Origin: CBDFKB01 sp965248715
GTDB taxonomy: Bacteria > Pseudomonadota > Alphaproteobacteria > Rhizobiales > Rhizobiaceae
Direction: 5' to 3'
Assembly: GCA_965248715.1 (NCBI GenBank)
Contig: CBDFKB010000007.1
Location: 744,001 to 808,000 of the forward strand
Length of the DNA: 64,000 nt
This document shows positions 6,948-16,354 of the stretch, in pieces; position 1 is the stretch's first letter, and each line of letters begins with the position of its first letter. Below the pieces are notes generated by a model. That model was not told the DNA's origin and did not search any database. It saw only the letters and a list, made by a program, of their open reading frames with translations. The position numbers and the translations under genes were made by a program.

Positions 6948-9746
6948 TCAGGCAACCTTGGCATTGGCATATGGTAGGTCCTCCAGCACCGCAATCAGGC
7001 GTTTGCGGATGGTATTGATGCGAGGTTTGGCGGTTATCTTGTCGCCCATCAGATCGGTCACGTAAAATGTGTCGACGATCTTTTCCCCAAATGTAGCGAT
7101 ATGCGCTGACGCTACATTGAGGTTCAAATCAGTCATTTTTCCGGTCAATTCATGCAACAGGCCGGGTCGATCGAACCCTTCCAGTTCGATGACCGAAAAC
7201 CTATTTGATATTGCGTTATCGATTTCCGCCTTCGAGGCCACCGAAAATGTGCGCCGGCGCAATCGATATTTGCGCGGCCTGGCCAATGGTTTCAGCAACG
7301 TTTTGTCACCGGACAGGATCGCGCGAATGCGCTCACATATGCGCTCCGCGCGGCGTATCTCATCTGCCTGGTCAGGTAGTTCGCGGCTCACTGCGATGGT
7401 ATCGAGTGCCGATCCGTCTCTAAGTGTGTGAATTTTAGCGTCAGCGATGTTGGCACCGGTACTGGCACAAGCTCCGGCAATAATCGACAACAGCCGTGGA
7501 TGGTCAGGTGCCAGCACGGAGATTTCGGTAATCGCCTCAAACTTACTGGAATGAACCGCATAACCGAACCTATCGCCACTTTCACGACAGGCGCGGATCA
7601 ATTCCATCTGCCGTATTTGCGTATTGGGAGCGGTGGAAAGATAATAGGCCGGATAGGGCAGATCAAGCGTTTGGTCGCGCGCTTCATTGCTCCAGCTGCC
7701 AAGTTTGCTGGCCAATGCCTGCTTGGCCAGTTCGACCTGACTATCGCGTTGGCCGGTAGTAAACCCGCCGGTCAGCACCGGTTCGGCCTCATAATACAGG
7801 GTGCGGATCAACTGCCCCTTCCAACCGTTCCACACAGCTGGCCCGACCGCGCGAATGTCACATACGGTCAGCAGCAGCAAATAGCGCAGCCGGTCGACAC
7901 TTTGCACCACGGCAGCAAAATCCTGGATGGTTTTGCGATCGGCAAGGTCGCGTGACTGGGCGGTGTTGCTCATGGTCAGATGTTCACGCACCAGCCATGA
8001 CAGCAATTCAGTGTCTGAAGCGTCAAGGCCGAACCTCGGGCCGAGCCGCTGTACGATTTTGGCGCCGGCAATTGAATGGTCCTCGGCCCGGCCCTTGGCA
8101 ATATCATGCAACAGCAATGCCAGATACAAAATATCCGGCCGTTTGATCTCATGCACGATTTGGTTCGACAACGGTAATTCCTCGGCCATCTCACCGATGC
8201 GGATCTCCCAATAAACGCCAACCGTGCGCAGCAAATGCTCATCGACCGTATAGTGATGGTACATGTTGAACTGCATCATCGCGACGATACGGCCGAAATC
8301 GCGGATAAAGCGGCCCAGCACGCCGCACTCATTCATCTTGCGCAACATAGTTTCGGAATGTTCGCCCGCGGTCAGAATTTCCATGAAAATCTTGTTGGCG
8401 CGGCGATCCCAGCGAACCTTCTTGGTCAAGCGCCTAAGCGAGGCGTTGATCAGCTCCATCGCTTTGGGATGGATATCTAACTGCTGATCCAGAGCGGTCT
8501 TGAAGATGACGATTAAATTGACCGGATCGCGTTCAAAAACTCCCTCATCGGCCACATTGATGCGGCCGTTCTCGTTGACGAAATCGGCAATGCCGCGAAT
8601 TTTGCGGCGCCGTCGTCGCATTGATCGCACCAGCCGGCCGAGCCCTGGCGCCTGCTTGGCGTTTTTTTCCTCCAACTGGGCACAAAATACCCGGGTCAAA
8701 TTGCCGACATCCTTGGCCACCAGGAAATAGTGGCGCATGAAGCGCTCGACCGATTTCAGGCCGGCATGGGCCTTGTAGTTCAGCCGTTGCGCCATTTCCG
8801 GCTGTAACTCGAAGGTCAGCCGTTCCTCTGACTTGCCAGTGCAAAAGTGCATATGACAGCGCACTGCCCACAAAAAATCCTCTGCTTTGCGGAACATATT
8901 ATATTCGCGGCGCGAAAATGCTCCAGCCGCCACCAGGTCCAACCGGTTGCCCACCTGGTAAAAATATTTGCCGATCCAAAACAAGGTGTGCAGGTCGCGC
9001 ATGCCACCCTTGCCATCCTTGATATTGGGCTCGACCAAATAGCGCGAACTGCCGGCGCGGGCATGGCGTTCGTCGCGCTCGGCCAGTTTGGCGGTGATGA
9101 AATCCGATTTTGATCCCTTGACCACCGAACCCTGGTACTTTGCCATCATCTGGTCGAACAGCGACCGCTCACCCCAAAGAAACCGCGCTTCCAAGATCGA
9201 GGTGCGGATCGTCATGTCGGATAGCGATAGCCTGATCGCTTCTTCCACATTGCGGGTGGCGTGGCCGACTTTGAAACCCATGTCCCACAACATGTACAAA
9301 ATATACTCGACGATCGATTCGCCCCAAGCGGTCTGTTTATGCGGCAGCACGAACAGCAAATCGATGTCGGAACCTGGCGCCAGGGTGCCGCGGCCATAAC
9401 CACCAACCGCGCAAATCGCCATCTTCTCGGCGTGTGACGCATTGGTGTTGCGGTAAACATGGGTAACAGCGAAATCGTAGATGACCTGGATCAACTCATC
9501 TTGGGCATCTGAGATGCGTTGCGCGCATTTCGTGCCTTTGCCATCGGCAAATAGTTGCTGTTCACACCCGGCGCGGGCGTCGGCGCTGGCTGATTTTAAC
9601 AGCGCCAAGGCTTCTGCGCGCACCGGCGAGGACGATCCGTCGCCACTGCGGCCACGGGTCAGCGCTGTCAATCGGTTGCGTAATTGATCGCCATCGATGC
9701 GGAAATCAATGTCACCTGGGCCAGCTTGCATGCTTGTCCCCGTCAA
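6948..9746 (-). CDS. glnD: GlnD, bifunctional PII uridylyltransferase/uridylyl-removing enzyme
   Basis: 932 residues, full length for the family. Domains in order: nucleotidyltransferase with GGYGRGTLAPGSDIDLLF (about 114-131), the GlnD-type helical region, an HD hydrolase domain with LALLLHDIAKG (about 515-525), and two C-terminal ACT domains (from about 725 ISVLAPDHPRLLSIIAG, and about 845 VIELEGFDRPGLLHELTG). It uridylylates PII proteins under nitrogen limitation and removes the group when glutamine is high. Downstream on the same strand are murJ and trpS. In related genomes mutS lies directly upstream; here that place is taken by grpE. Confidence 0.96.
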   Translation of the reverse strand: MTGTSMQAGPGDIDFRIDGDQLRNRLTALTRGRSGDGSSSPVRAEALALLKSASADARAGCEQQLFADGKGTKCAQRISDAQDELIQVIYDFAVTHVYRNTNASHAEKMAICAVGGYGRGTLAPGSDIDLLFVLPHKQTAWGESIVEYILYMLWDMGFKVGHATRNVEEAIRLSLSDMTIRTSILEARFLWGERSLFDQMMAKYQGSVVKGSKSDFITAKLAERDERHARAGSSRYLVEPNIKDGKGGMRDLHTLFWIGKYFYQVGNRLDLVAAGAFSRREYNMFRKAEDFLWAVRCHMHFCTGKSEERLTFELQPEMAQRLNYKAHAGLKSVERFMRHYFLVAKDVGNLTRVFCAQLEEKNAKQAPGLGRLVRSMRRRRRKIRGIADFVNENGRINVADEGVFERDPVNLIVIFKTALDQQLDIHPKAMELINASLRRLTKKVRWDRRANKIFMEILTAGEHSETMLRKMNECGVLGRFIRDFGRIVAMMQFNMYHHYTVDEHLLRTVGVYWEIRIGEMAEELPLSNQIVHEIKRPDILYLALLLHDIAKGRAEDHSIAGAKIVQRLGPRFGLDASDTELLSWLVREHLTMSNTAQSRDLADRKTIQDFAAVVQSVDRLRYLLLLTVCDIRAVGPAVWNGWKGQLIRTLYYEAEPVLTGGFTTGQRDSQVELAKQALASKLGSWSNEARDQTLDLPYPAYYLSTAPNTQIRQMELIRACRESGDRFGYAVHSSKFEAITEISVLAPDHPRLLSIIAGACASTGANIADAKIHTLRDGSALDTIAVSRELPDQADEIRRAERICERIRAILSGDKTLLKPLARPRKYRLRRRTFSVASKAEIDNAISNRFSVIELEGFDRPGLLHELTGKMTDLNLNVASAHIATFGEKIVDTFYVTDLMGDKITAKPRINTIRKRLIAVLEDLPYANAKVA

Positions 9747-9882
9747 ACCCGGCAGCCTGCACTACGGCAAGACGGCGCGACCGTTAGAAACCGGGCGATA
9801 CAATGAATTGGCGGCGCCGGCAACCGGTGCTGGTCGACACTGTCAGCGGTTGCTGGAAATCAGCAATGCCAGTGCCGGTTTG

Positions 9883-10614
9883 TCAGCCGCCCGTTTCTTT
9901 TGGGTCAGGTTCGGTAGTTTGATCCGCAGAAATTGCCGCTTCTTCGCTTCCGGTGGTATTTTTCGGGCCACCCTTGGCGATGCCAACCATGGCTGGGCGC
10001 AGCATCCTGGTTCCGATTACGAAACCGTCTTGCACCACTTCCAATACCGTATTGTGGGCAACTTCGGTGTTTGGTACCTCGAACATGGCCTGGTGAAAAT
10101 TCGGATCAAAGCGCTCATGGAGCGGATTAAGCCTGGTTACCCCATGCTTTTCCAGCGTGCTAGCCATGCCGCGCTCGGTCATTTCGATGCCGTCCAGCAG
10201 CGCTTTGAAACCTTGATCGTCGCTTTGCCGGGTTTCAGCAGGAACCGCATCGATCGCCCGGTGTAGATTGTCGTTGACCGACAACATGTCACGGGCAAAT
10301 CCCGAGATTGAAAATTCACGCGCCTCGCGCACGTCCTTTTGGGTGCGTTTGCGGAGATTTTCCATCTCCGCAACCATGCGCACCAGCCGGTCCTTCAATT
10401 TGGCGGTTTCTGCTTCGGCCCGATCGAGTTCAGCCGCCAAAAACGCCGCAGGATCAGCAAAACCGATACCCTCGCCGGTATCGATATCGGCCTCGCCGGC
10501 AACGATCTCCGCTTCGCCAGTATCATCGCGTGCGGGTTCGACGTGGTCAGCAGGCGGTTCGCCCTGCGAACCGGCAAATTCTTCTTTTTGATGTTCGGTA
10601 TTGTCCGCCATCAT
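9883..10614 (-). CDS. grpE: GrpE, DnaK nucleotide exchange factor
   Basis: 243 residues. An acidic, low-complexity N-terminal extension (about 1-55) is followed by a coiled coil (about 60-100, LDRAEAETAKLKDRLVRMVA) and the GrpE core with FARDMLSVNDNLHRAID and the C-terminal beta domain GVTRLNPLHERFDPNFHQAM. GrpE releases ADP from DnaK. It follows hrcA on the same strand with an 84-base gap, the usual heat-shock arrangement. The C-terminal tail after MVGIAKGGPKN is hydrophilic and longer than in E. coli. Confidence 0.95.
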   Translation of the reverse strand: MMADNTEHQKEEFAGSQGEPPADHVEPARDDTGEAEIVAGEADIDTGEGIGFADPAAFLAAELDRAEAETAKLKDRLVRMVAEMENLRKRTQKDVREAREFSISGFARDMLSVNDNLHRAIDAVPAETRQSDDQGFKALLDGIEMTERGMASTLEKHGVTRLNPLHERFDPNFHQAMFEVPNTEVAHNTVLEVVQDGFVIGTRMLRPAMVGIAKGGPKNTTGSEEAAISADQTTEPDPKETGG

Positions 10615-10698
10615 GCCTATCCGTCAACTGTTCGGGTTTACTGCGCCGGATATCATGGTTTCGCGACGAAAAATCAAGTGCCGAGGGTCAGGATCGAT

Positions 10699-11790
10699 TT
10701 ATTTGCAGTTCAGCCCGCTCCGCATCAAGCGCGAAATCACTTGCGCTGTAAAGTCGACCATTGGCACCACCCGTGCATAGTTTAGCCGGGTTGGACCGAT
10801 AACTCCTAACGCGCCGACCACACGCTGGTCGGCGTCGGTATACGGTGCCACGATCATCGATGATCCAGATAGGGAAAACAGCTTGTTTTCTGAACCGATG
10901 AAGATGCGCACCCCGTCGCCCTGTTCCGCCAGATCGAGCAATTGCAACAGTTCGCGACGCGATTCCAATTCATCGAACAACATCCGCATCCGTTCCACAT
11001 CTTCACCAGCCTTGATGTCATCGAGCAAATTGGCCTGGCCGGAAATAATCAATTGCGACAAGCCGTCGTCGCTCGCCCCTGACCAGGTAGCCAGTCCGTC
11101 CTCAACCAGCCGGCTGGCCAAAGTGTCCAGTTCGCGGCGGGCAAAATCCAATAACCGCGACAGTTCGGCGCGGGCTTCCGAAATCGTCCGTCCGGCAATA
11201 TTGGCGTTGATGAAATTTGATGCCTCGACCAGGGCCGAAGCGGCGGTACCGGGCGGTAGCGCGATGATGCGGTTTTCCACTGCATCGTTTTCGCCAACGA
11301 TAACCACCAGCGCGCGTTGAGCGTCGAGGCGGATGAACTCGACATGTTTTAAGCGCACATCGTGTTTGTCGGTGATCACCAGGCCGGCACTGTGGGTCAA
11401 GCCGGACAGGATCTGGCTTGCTTCGGCCAAAACACTGTCCAACGTGTTGCTTTGCGAAACCGCACGCACCTGTTGCTCAATGCGATTGCGCTCGTTGATG
11501 TCGAGATCGCCGATCTCCAGGAAACTGTCGACGAAAAAGCGCAGGCCAAGTTCTGTCGGCAGCCGACCAGCGCTGATATGGGGCGCGAATATCAGGCCAA
11601 GATGTTCCAGATCCGACATCACGTTGCGGATCGTTGCTGGCGAAACCGAAACCCCTTGGTGGCGCGAAAGGGTGCGCGAACCGAGCGGATCGCCGCTTTC
11701 CAGGTAAGATTCGACGATCATGCGGAAAATAGTCCGCGAACGCTGGTCCAATTCACCAAGTGCATTTACCGGCAAATTCGGTTTGTTCAT
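10699..11790 (-). CDS. hrcA: HrcA heat-inducible transcription repressor
   Basis: A 363-residue HrcA from the ATG at 11790 (MNKPNLPVNALGELDQRSRT). The N-terminal winged helix contains ESGDPLGSRTLSR and GVSVSPATIRNVMSDLEHLG (about 48-67), followed by the GAF-like ligand domain ending GVIGPTRLNYARVVPMVDFT. HrcA normally represses chaperone operons through CIRCE operators. The frame stays open for 90 more residues upstream, but this covers the divergent promoter region and is not HrcA-like. I did not find a CIRCE inverted repeat (TTAGCACTC-N9-GAGTGCTAA) in front of grpE or hrcA here. Confidence 0.94.
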   Translation of the reverse strand: MNKPNLPVNALGELDQRSRTIFRMIVESYLESGDPLGSRTLSRHQGVSVSPATIRNVMSDLEHLGLIFAPHISAGRLPTELGLRFFVDSFLEIGDLDINERNRIEQQVRAVSQSNTLDSVLAEASQILSGLTHSAGLVITDKHDVRLKHVEFIRLDAQRALVVIVGENDAVENRIIALPPGTAASALVEASNFINANIAGRTISEARAELSRLLDFARRELDTLASRLVEDGLATWSGASDDGLSQLIISGQANLLDDIKAGEDVERMRMLFDELESRRELLQLLDLAEQGDGVRIFIGSENKLFSLSGSSMIVAPYTDADQRVVGALGVIGPTRLNYARVVPMVDFTAQVISRLMRSGLNCK

Positions 11791-11959
11791 CTTTTGCCTG
11801 TGCTCGCTCAAAGTCGGTTCAACACCCCTTAATATAGGTATAAGCGGGCGCCGCGCCAATCCGCCGCTGGCTGGCATTGGTGTCCGATCTTGTGGTCCTT
11901 GCATGGGTCGGCGAAATCGGCCATGGGTTCGCGCAATCGAATGTAAACCGGGGACAGCA
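11791..11959. promoter_or_regulatory. Divergent promoter region between hrcA and rph
   Basis: The 169-base gap separates hrcA (leftward) from rph (rightward) and must carry both promoters. On the minus strand, about 11825-11850, there is a relatively AT-rich TTATACCTATATTAAG stretch, a plausible -10 region for hrcA. No inverted repeat strong enough to call an operator was seen. Confidence 0.35.
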
Positions 11960-12673
11960 ATGCGACCATCGAAAAGACAGACGTGTGAAATGCGCGCCAT
12001 CACCATTGAGAAAGACGTGGCGCTGCACGCGGAAGGATCGTGCCTGGTCAAGTTTGGCAATACTCATGTTTATTGCACCGCCAGCATCGAGGAACGGGTA
12101 CCGCCATGGTTGCGTGGCGGCGGCAAAGGTTGGGTAACAGCCGAATACGGCATGCTGCCGCGCTCGACCGCCGAACGCATGCGCCGCGAGGCGTCGGCCG
12201 GCAAACAGGCCGGTCGCACCGTGGAAATACAGCGCCTGATCGGCCGCTCTTTGCGCGCGGTGGTCGATCTGCGCGCCTTAGGCGAGCGCCAAATTTCGGT
12301 CGATTGTGATGTTATACAGGCCGATGGCGGCACTCGCACCGCGTCGATCACCGGGGCTTGGGTGGCGCTCAAACAATGCAACGACTGGATGCAAAGCCGC
12401 GATTTGATCAACCAATCGATGCTTAACGACAATATTGCGGCGATTTCCTGCGGAATTGTCGACGGCGAAGCGGTGATCGATCTCGACTATGAAGAGGATT
12501 CGAACGCGCAAACCGACGCCAATTTCGTTATGACCGGCGCCGGCGGCATCGTCGAGATCCAAGGCACGGCGGAAGGCGAGCCGTTCACCCAGGACCAGTT
12601 TCTCGAAATGTTGACCCTGGCAAAAGACGGGATTGGCCAGCTTATCGATTTACAAAATATCGCCACCGGTTAA
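11960..12673 (+). CDS. rph: Ribonuclease PH
   Basis: A 237-residue phosphorolytic 3'-5' exoribonuclease that trims tRNA 3' ends. The start MRPSKRQTCEMRAI matches the invariant RNase PH N-terminus; the longer open frame upstream (from 11720) runs through hrcA antisense and is rejected. Motifs visible: HAEGSCLVKFGNTHVYCTAS (about 22-41), RREASAGKQAGRTVEIQRLI (about 73-92), DVIQADGGTRTASITGA and MTGAGGIVEIQGTAEGEPF. It leads a rightward operon rph-rdgB-hemW with gaps of about 20 bases or less. Confidence 0.95.
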   Translation: MRPSKRQTCEMRAITIEKDVALHAEGSCLVKFGNTHVYCTASIEERVPPWLRGGGKGWVTAEYGMLPRSTAERMRREASAGKQAGRTVEIQRLIGRSLRAVVDLRALGERQISVDCDVIQADGGTRTASITGAWVALKQCNDWMQSRDLINQSMLNDNIAAISCGIVDGEAVIDLDYEEDSNAQTDANFVMTGAGGIVEIQGTAEGEPFTQDQFLEMLTLAKDGIGQLIDLQNIATG

Positions 12674-12692
12674 TGGGGTAAGGCGCGCGCAA

Positions 12693-13340
12693 ATGAAAAC
12701 AGCGCTGCATGATGGAACCTTGTTGTTGGCGACCCACAATGCCGACAAGGTCAAGGAATTTGCAGCACTTGCGGCATCATTTGCGGTTGAGATTAAATCG
12801 GCGGCGGAATTTGGTTTGCCGGAACCCGACGAAACCGGCGCTAGCTTTGAAGAAAACGCGATCTTGAAGGCGAAAGCGGCAGCTACCGCCACCGGCATGG
12901 CGGCGCTTGGCGATGATAGCGGGCTTTGTGTGGAGGGGCTTGGCGGCGAACCTGGCATTCATTCTGCGCGCTGGGCCGGTAAACAGCGCGATTTCGACCT
13001 GGCGATGGGCCTTGTACATGAAAAATTGCTCGGCGCCGGTGCAAACACCCCCGATCGGCGCCATGCGCAGTTCGTTGCCGTGCTGGCGTTGGCGTTGCCT
13101 GATGGCACTGTGTCGCTGTTTCGCGGTGAGGTCGGGGGCGAGATCGTATGGCCGCCGCGCGGCCGACACGGGTTCGGCTACGATGCTATATTCCAACCTA
13201 ACGGTTACCAGCAAACCTTTGCCGAAATGAAGCTTGGCAACAAGCAGGGCTGGTCGCATGGAGACCAAGAAGGATTGTCGCATCGCGCACGTGCTTTCGC
13301 CAAATTCGCCTCACAATGCCTAACCAGGTCGCAGCAGTGA
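12693..13340 (+). CDS. rdgB: RdgB/HAM1 dITP/XTP pyrophosphatase
   Basis: A 215-residue house-cleaning nucleotidase that hydrolyses dITP, ITP and XTP to monophosphates. Motifs: LLLATHNADKVKEF (about 10-23, the substrate loop), GASFEENAILKAKAAA (about 49-64), GDDSGLCVEGLGGEPGIHSA (about 73-92) and a C-terminal GLSHRARAF (SHR motif). The ATG at 12693 gives the family N-terminus; an open extension of 20 residues overlaps the end of rph and is rejected. The stop codon overlaps the chosen hemW start (TGATG). Confidence 0.94.
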   Translation: MKTALHDGTLLLATHNADKVKEFAALAASFAVEIKSAAEFGLPEPDETGASFEENAILKAKAAATATGMAALGDDSGLCVEGLGGEPGIHSARWAGKQRDFDLAMGLVHEKLLGAGANTPDRRHAQFVAVLALALPDGTVSLFRGEVGGEIVWPPRGRHGFGYDAIFQPNGYQQTFAEMKLGNKQGWSHGDQEGLSHRARAFAKFASQCLTRSQQ

Positions 13341-14506
13341 TGAACGGCCAACCGCCGCGCCACAAGGGCGATTTCGGCGTTTATGTACATTGGCCGTTTT
13401 GCGCCGCCAAATGCCCCTATTGCGATTTCAACAGCCATGTTCGCCATGGCGCGGTCGACGAGGCTGGGCTGGTCACCGCCTATGCCCGGGAACTGGCGCA
13501 TATGCGCAACCTTACCGGCGCTAGGTCCGTGACAAGTATTTTTTTTGGCGGCGGCACCCCGTCACTGATGGCGGGCAGTACCGTTGCCGCCATTTTGGCG
13601 ACCATCGACCATTTGTGGGGTGTCGCCGACGACACGGAGATAACCCTTGAGGCCAATCCGTCGAGTGCTGACGCAACCCGGTTTGCCGATTATCGTGCCG
13701 CCGGCGTCAACCGCTTGTCGGTCGGCGTGCAGTCGCTGCGCGACCACGCGCTCAAAACCCTTGGCCGGCTGCACGACGCAGCCGAAGCGCGCCAGGCGGT
13801 GGCGCTGGCGCGCTCGATTTTCGAGGAGATTTCCTTCGATCTGATCTATGCCAGGCCGGGCCAGACGGTGGACGAATGGCAAATTGAGCTTAAAGAAGCG
13901 CTTGGTTTTGCCGCCGACCATCTATCGCTTTACCAATTGACCATTGAACCGGGCACGCCGTTTTTCGATCTTCATCGCACGGGCAAGCTATCTGTGCCAG
14001 GCGATGATGAGGCCGAAATATTTTACCAGGAAACCCTAGGGGTGACCGATCGGCACGGATTGCCGGCCTATGAAATATCCAACCACGCCCGGCCCGGCAG
14101 TGAGTGCCGCCACAATCTGGTCTATTGGCGTCAAAATGACTATGCCGGCGTGGGGCCTGGCGCCCATGGCCGCATCGATACTGCAAGCGGTCGCCTTGCT
14201 ACAGCAGCGACCCAGATTCCGGAAATCTGGCGTGAAGCGGTCGAGCGCCACGGCCATGGATTGGCGACCAGCCAAATTCTCAATGTCGAGGAACAAGCCG
14301 ACGAAATGTTGGTTATGGGATTGCGGCTCGCTGAAGGCATCGACGCGGATCGATACCGGCAATTGTCCGGAAGGCCGCTAAATCAGCGCAAAATTGCCGA
14401 ATTACAGGCGCTTGGCTTCGTCGAACCCCTGGCCGACAACAAGCTCAGGGTTTCACGCGCGGGTTGGATGGTGCTGGATGCGGTGGTTGCCGATCTTGCC
14501 GCCTAG
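13340..14506 (+). CDS. hemW: HemW, radical-SAM heme chaperone (HemN-like)
   Basis: A 388-residue protein beginning MNGQPPRHKGDFGVYVHWPF. The radical-SAM cluster motif is CAAKCPYCDFN (CX3CX2C, about 29-39), followed by IFFGGGTPSLM and EANPSS. The fourth cysteine (CX2CXC) present in true HemN coproporphyrinogen oxidases is absent here, as in HemW, which carries heme rather than oxidising coproporphyrinogen. The ATG overlaps the rdgB stop as TGATG. An ATG at 13316 would add eight residues. The HemN_C domain is present (about 300-388). Confidence 0.92.
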   Translation: MNGQPPRHKGDFGVYVHWPFCAAKCPYCDFNSHVRHGAVDEAGLVTAYARELAHMRNLTGARSVTSIFFGGGTPSLMAGSTVAAILATIDHLWGVADDTEITLEANPSSADATRFADYRAAGVNRLSVGVQSLRDHALKTLGRLHDAAEARQAVALARSIFEEISFDLIYARPGQTVDEWQIELKEALGFAADHLSLYQLTIEPGTPFFDLHRTGKLSVPGDDEAEIFYQETLGVTDRHGLPAYEISNHARPGSECRHNLVYWRQNDYAGVGPGAHGRIDTASGRLATAATQIPEIWREAVERHGHGLATSQILNVEEQADEMLVMGLRLAEGIDADRYRQLSGRPLNQRKIAELQALGFVEPLADNKLRVSRAGWMVLDAVVADLAA

Positions 14507-14811
14507 AGCGTATTCCCGAAAAGTGTGCAGCGGTTTTCGGATAAGAATACGCGACAAAACAAACAGATAGCGCGACGAAGCGTATCCAACGCTTGGTGAC
14601 AAGCGCTAGAGCGTATTCCCGAAAAGTGGGTAGCGGTTTTCGGATAAGAATACGCGACAAAACAAACAGATAGCGCGACGAAGCTGTTCCAACGCTTGGT
14701 GACAAGCGCTAAGCGTATTCCCGAAAAGTGTGTAGCGGTTTTCGGACAAGAATACGCGACAAACAAACAGATAGCGCAACGAAGCCATTCCAACGCTTGG
14801 TGACAAGCGCT
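14505..14811 (-). repeat. Array of three head-to-tail REP-A repeats
   Basis: Three copies at 14505-14607, 14608-14710 and 14711-14811. Each reads (plus strand) GCGTATTCCCGAAAAGTG, a loop, CGGTTTTCGGATAAGAATAC, a CAAAACAAACAGATAGCG linker and an imperfect palindrome ending AAGCGCT. The first copy begins inside the hemW stop codon (14504-14506). The copies differ from each other at only a few positions, mainly in loops. The array separates convergent hemW and the LppC gene and may serve as a bidirectional terminator. Confidence 0.92.
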
Positions 14812-14875
14812 AGGGCCTGTGGACAATTATGGCTGCGGCGCCGGAGTGGCCAATTTGACCGCTGGCAAGGCGAAA
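14810..14875 (+). repeat. REP-B copy 1
   Basis: Begins CTAGGGCCTGTGGACAATTA and continues through GGCGCCGGAGTGGCC. It overlaps the last REP-A copy by its CTAG. The same sequence is present at 36868-36926 and, in inverted orientation, at both ends of 55192-55887. CTAG is compatible with the YTAR target typical of the IS5 group, so this may be an isolated transposon end. Confidence 0.7.
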
Positions 14876-14900
14876 AAAACGCGGCTTGGTCTGGGTTGGA

Positions 14901-16109
14901 TCAAAAAGACGCGGCTGAAAATGATGCAGGTGACGGGCTAACCACCTGCTTTGTGCCGCTACCGATCTGATAGACCGCCAGGCCGCGTTCAACGGTGCCA
15001 TCGCTGCGGAAACGGAATATGCCGTTAATTCCGGCATAGCCGTTTCGTTCTTCAAGTACCCGCGGTGTGAACGCATTTTTTCCATTACGCCTGATCAGTT
15101 CGGCGGCCAGACTGATTATGTCGTAACCAAGGGCGGCGTGGACACTGGGTATTTCGCCGTGGGCGGTTTGGTAACGGGTGGCAAATGCCGCAGATTTTTC
15201 CATGTCACGGCCGGCATAAATTGCGCCAGCGAGGCTGGAATTTTTGTGATCGACCCCCTCCCATTGGCCCGAACCCAATATCTGCTTGCCGCTCAGGCTG
15301 ATCTTCATACCCTTGATGGATGAAAGCACCGCACCCGGCACCTTGCCGCCGTCGGGAATATAGATACTGTCGGAAACCGGGATCGTTTGGGCCGCGGTCT
15401 GGACAGCCTGTTCGATGCCGAAATTGCTGAAATCGTAACGCACGATTTGAGTAATCGCCACGCCCCGCGATCCGGCATATTCGCGCAGTCGCGCCTCGAT
15501 CAAGTTGCCATAAGCATTTTTCGGCAGAAACGGCAGGATCGACCTGCGACCGGAGGAAGCGGCATAAGAGATAGTTCGCTGCACATCGTCACGCGGGGTA
15601 TAGGAAAATAGATAGACGCCGCGCCGCGCGGTGCTGGAATCGGTCGAAAACGCGATCACCGGCACACCGGCTGGCTGGGCGATTGATGAGACCGCAGTGA
15701 CGCTGGCGGCAAACAGCGGGCCGATGATAGCGGTTGATTGTTCGCGCAGTGCTTCGCTTGCGGTCGCTTGTGCATTGGCGGCTAGCCCGGCACTATCCTT
15801 AAAAACCAATTGCAAACTTTCGCGGCCGAAATCCTGGTATGCCATCATGGCACCGTTTCGGTATTCGGCAGCAACCTTGGCGGCATTGCCAGGCGCGCTT
15901 TTCGGTAGGATTACTGCGAGCCGGACCGGGCCCTGGCCGACGATTTCGCCACTGGCCGGGGGCAAGGTGTTGGTTCCAGATGGTTGGTTTGTCGGTTGGT
16001 TCAGTGCCAGATTGGTCGACTGACAGGCAAACAATACCAAGCTAACAAATGTCAGCGCCGCCGCACCGGCTAGCCGCGAAAACCGATTGGTTGTGCATTC
16101 TAAAGGCAA
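14901..16109 (-). CDS. LppC-type penicillin-binding protein activator (periplasmic-binding fold lipoprotein)
   Basis: 402 residues. The N-terminus has a basic stretch, a hydrophobic core and the lipobox LVLFAC at about 24-29, so it is a probable lipoprotein facing the periplasm. The rest is a type I periplasmic-binding fold related to LppC/LpoA (e.g. GPVRLAVILPKSAPGNAAKV about 55-74; IIGPLFAASVTAVSSIAQPA about 126-145; ALGYDIISLAAELIRRNGKN near 335). LpoA-like proteins activate penicillin-binding proteins. The start is TTG at 16109 with AGGA eight bases upstream on that strand. It is divergent from rsmI, the usual arrangement. Confidence 0.85.
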   Translation of the reverse strand: MPLECTTNRFSRLAGAAALTFVSLVLFACQSTNLALNQPTNQPSGTNTLPPASGEIVGQGPVRLAVILPKSAPGNAAKVAAEYRNGAMMAYQDFGRESLQLVFKDSAGLAANAQATASEALREQSTAIIGPLFAASVTAVSSIAQPAGVPVIAFSTDSSTARRGVYLFSYTPRDDVQRTISYAASSGRRSILPFLPKNAYGNLIEARLREYAGSRGVAITQIVRYDFSNFGIEQAVQTAAQTIPVSDSIYIPDGGKVPGAVLSSIKGMKISLSGKQILGSGQWEGVDHKNSSLAGAIYAGRDMEKSAAFATRYQTAHGEIPSVHAALGYDIISLAAELIRRNGKNAFTPRVLEERNGYAGINGIFRFRSDGTVERGLAVYQIGSGTKQVVSPSPASFSAASF

Positions 16110-16277
16110 TTTAACAATCCTGCTTCCGCGCCCGCATCACTTTTGCCCCTATCGCAAACACCACACTGGGGCCATTCCATGGCGCAATATCATTGGCGGC
16201 GAGGTTGCAATTTCGATTGCATACACGCCCCGCCGCCAATTTCGCTATCAAAAACAAGTACACAACCGCAACACTAT

Positions 16278-16306
16278 GTTAACCTTAAGATTGAAATATG
16301 GTTAAC
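16278..16306. promoter_or_regulatory. Inverted repeat GTTAACC-N15-GGTTAAC in the lppC/rsmI divergent region
   Basis: Perfect 7-bp arms at 16278-16284 and 16300-16306 with an AT-rich spacer, 49 bases upstream of the chosen rsmI ATG. TTAACC/GGTTAA resembles half-sites of alphaproteobacterial regulators such as CtrA, but the standard TTAA-N7-TTAA spacing is not met. Function is inferred only from position and symmetry. Confidence 0.4.
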
Positions 16307-16354
16307 GGGCGTTCACGGAAATGAGGCAGCCTTAATTCCGTGATCGGGACTTTT

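Noticed and set aside
9747..11960. CIRCE operator search near grpE-hrcA
   Set aside because: No TTAGCACTC-N9-GAGTGCTAA-like sequence was found by eye.
11790..12060. 90-residue N-terminal extension of HrcA
   Set aside because: It lies antisense to the rph 5' end and in the divergent promoter; the family N-terminus begins at 11790.
14445..14826. Open reading frames on the minus strand through the REP-A array
   Set aside because: They are translations of the repeat (LFVLSRILIRKP-type strings) and recur at every array.
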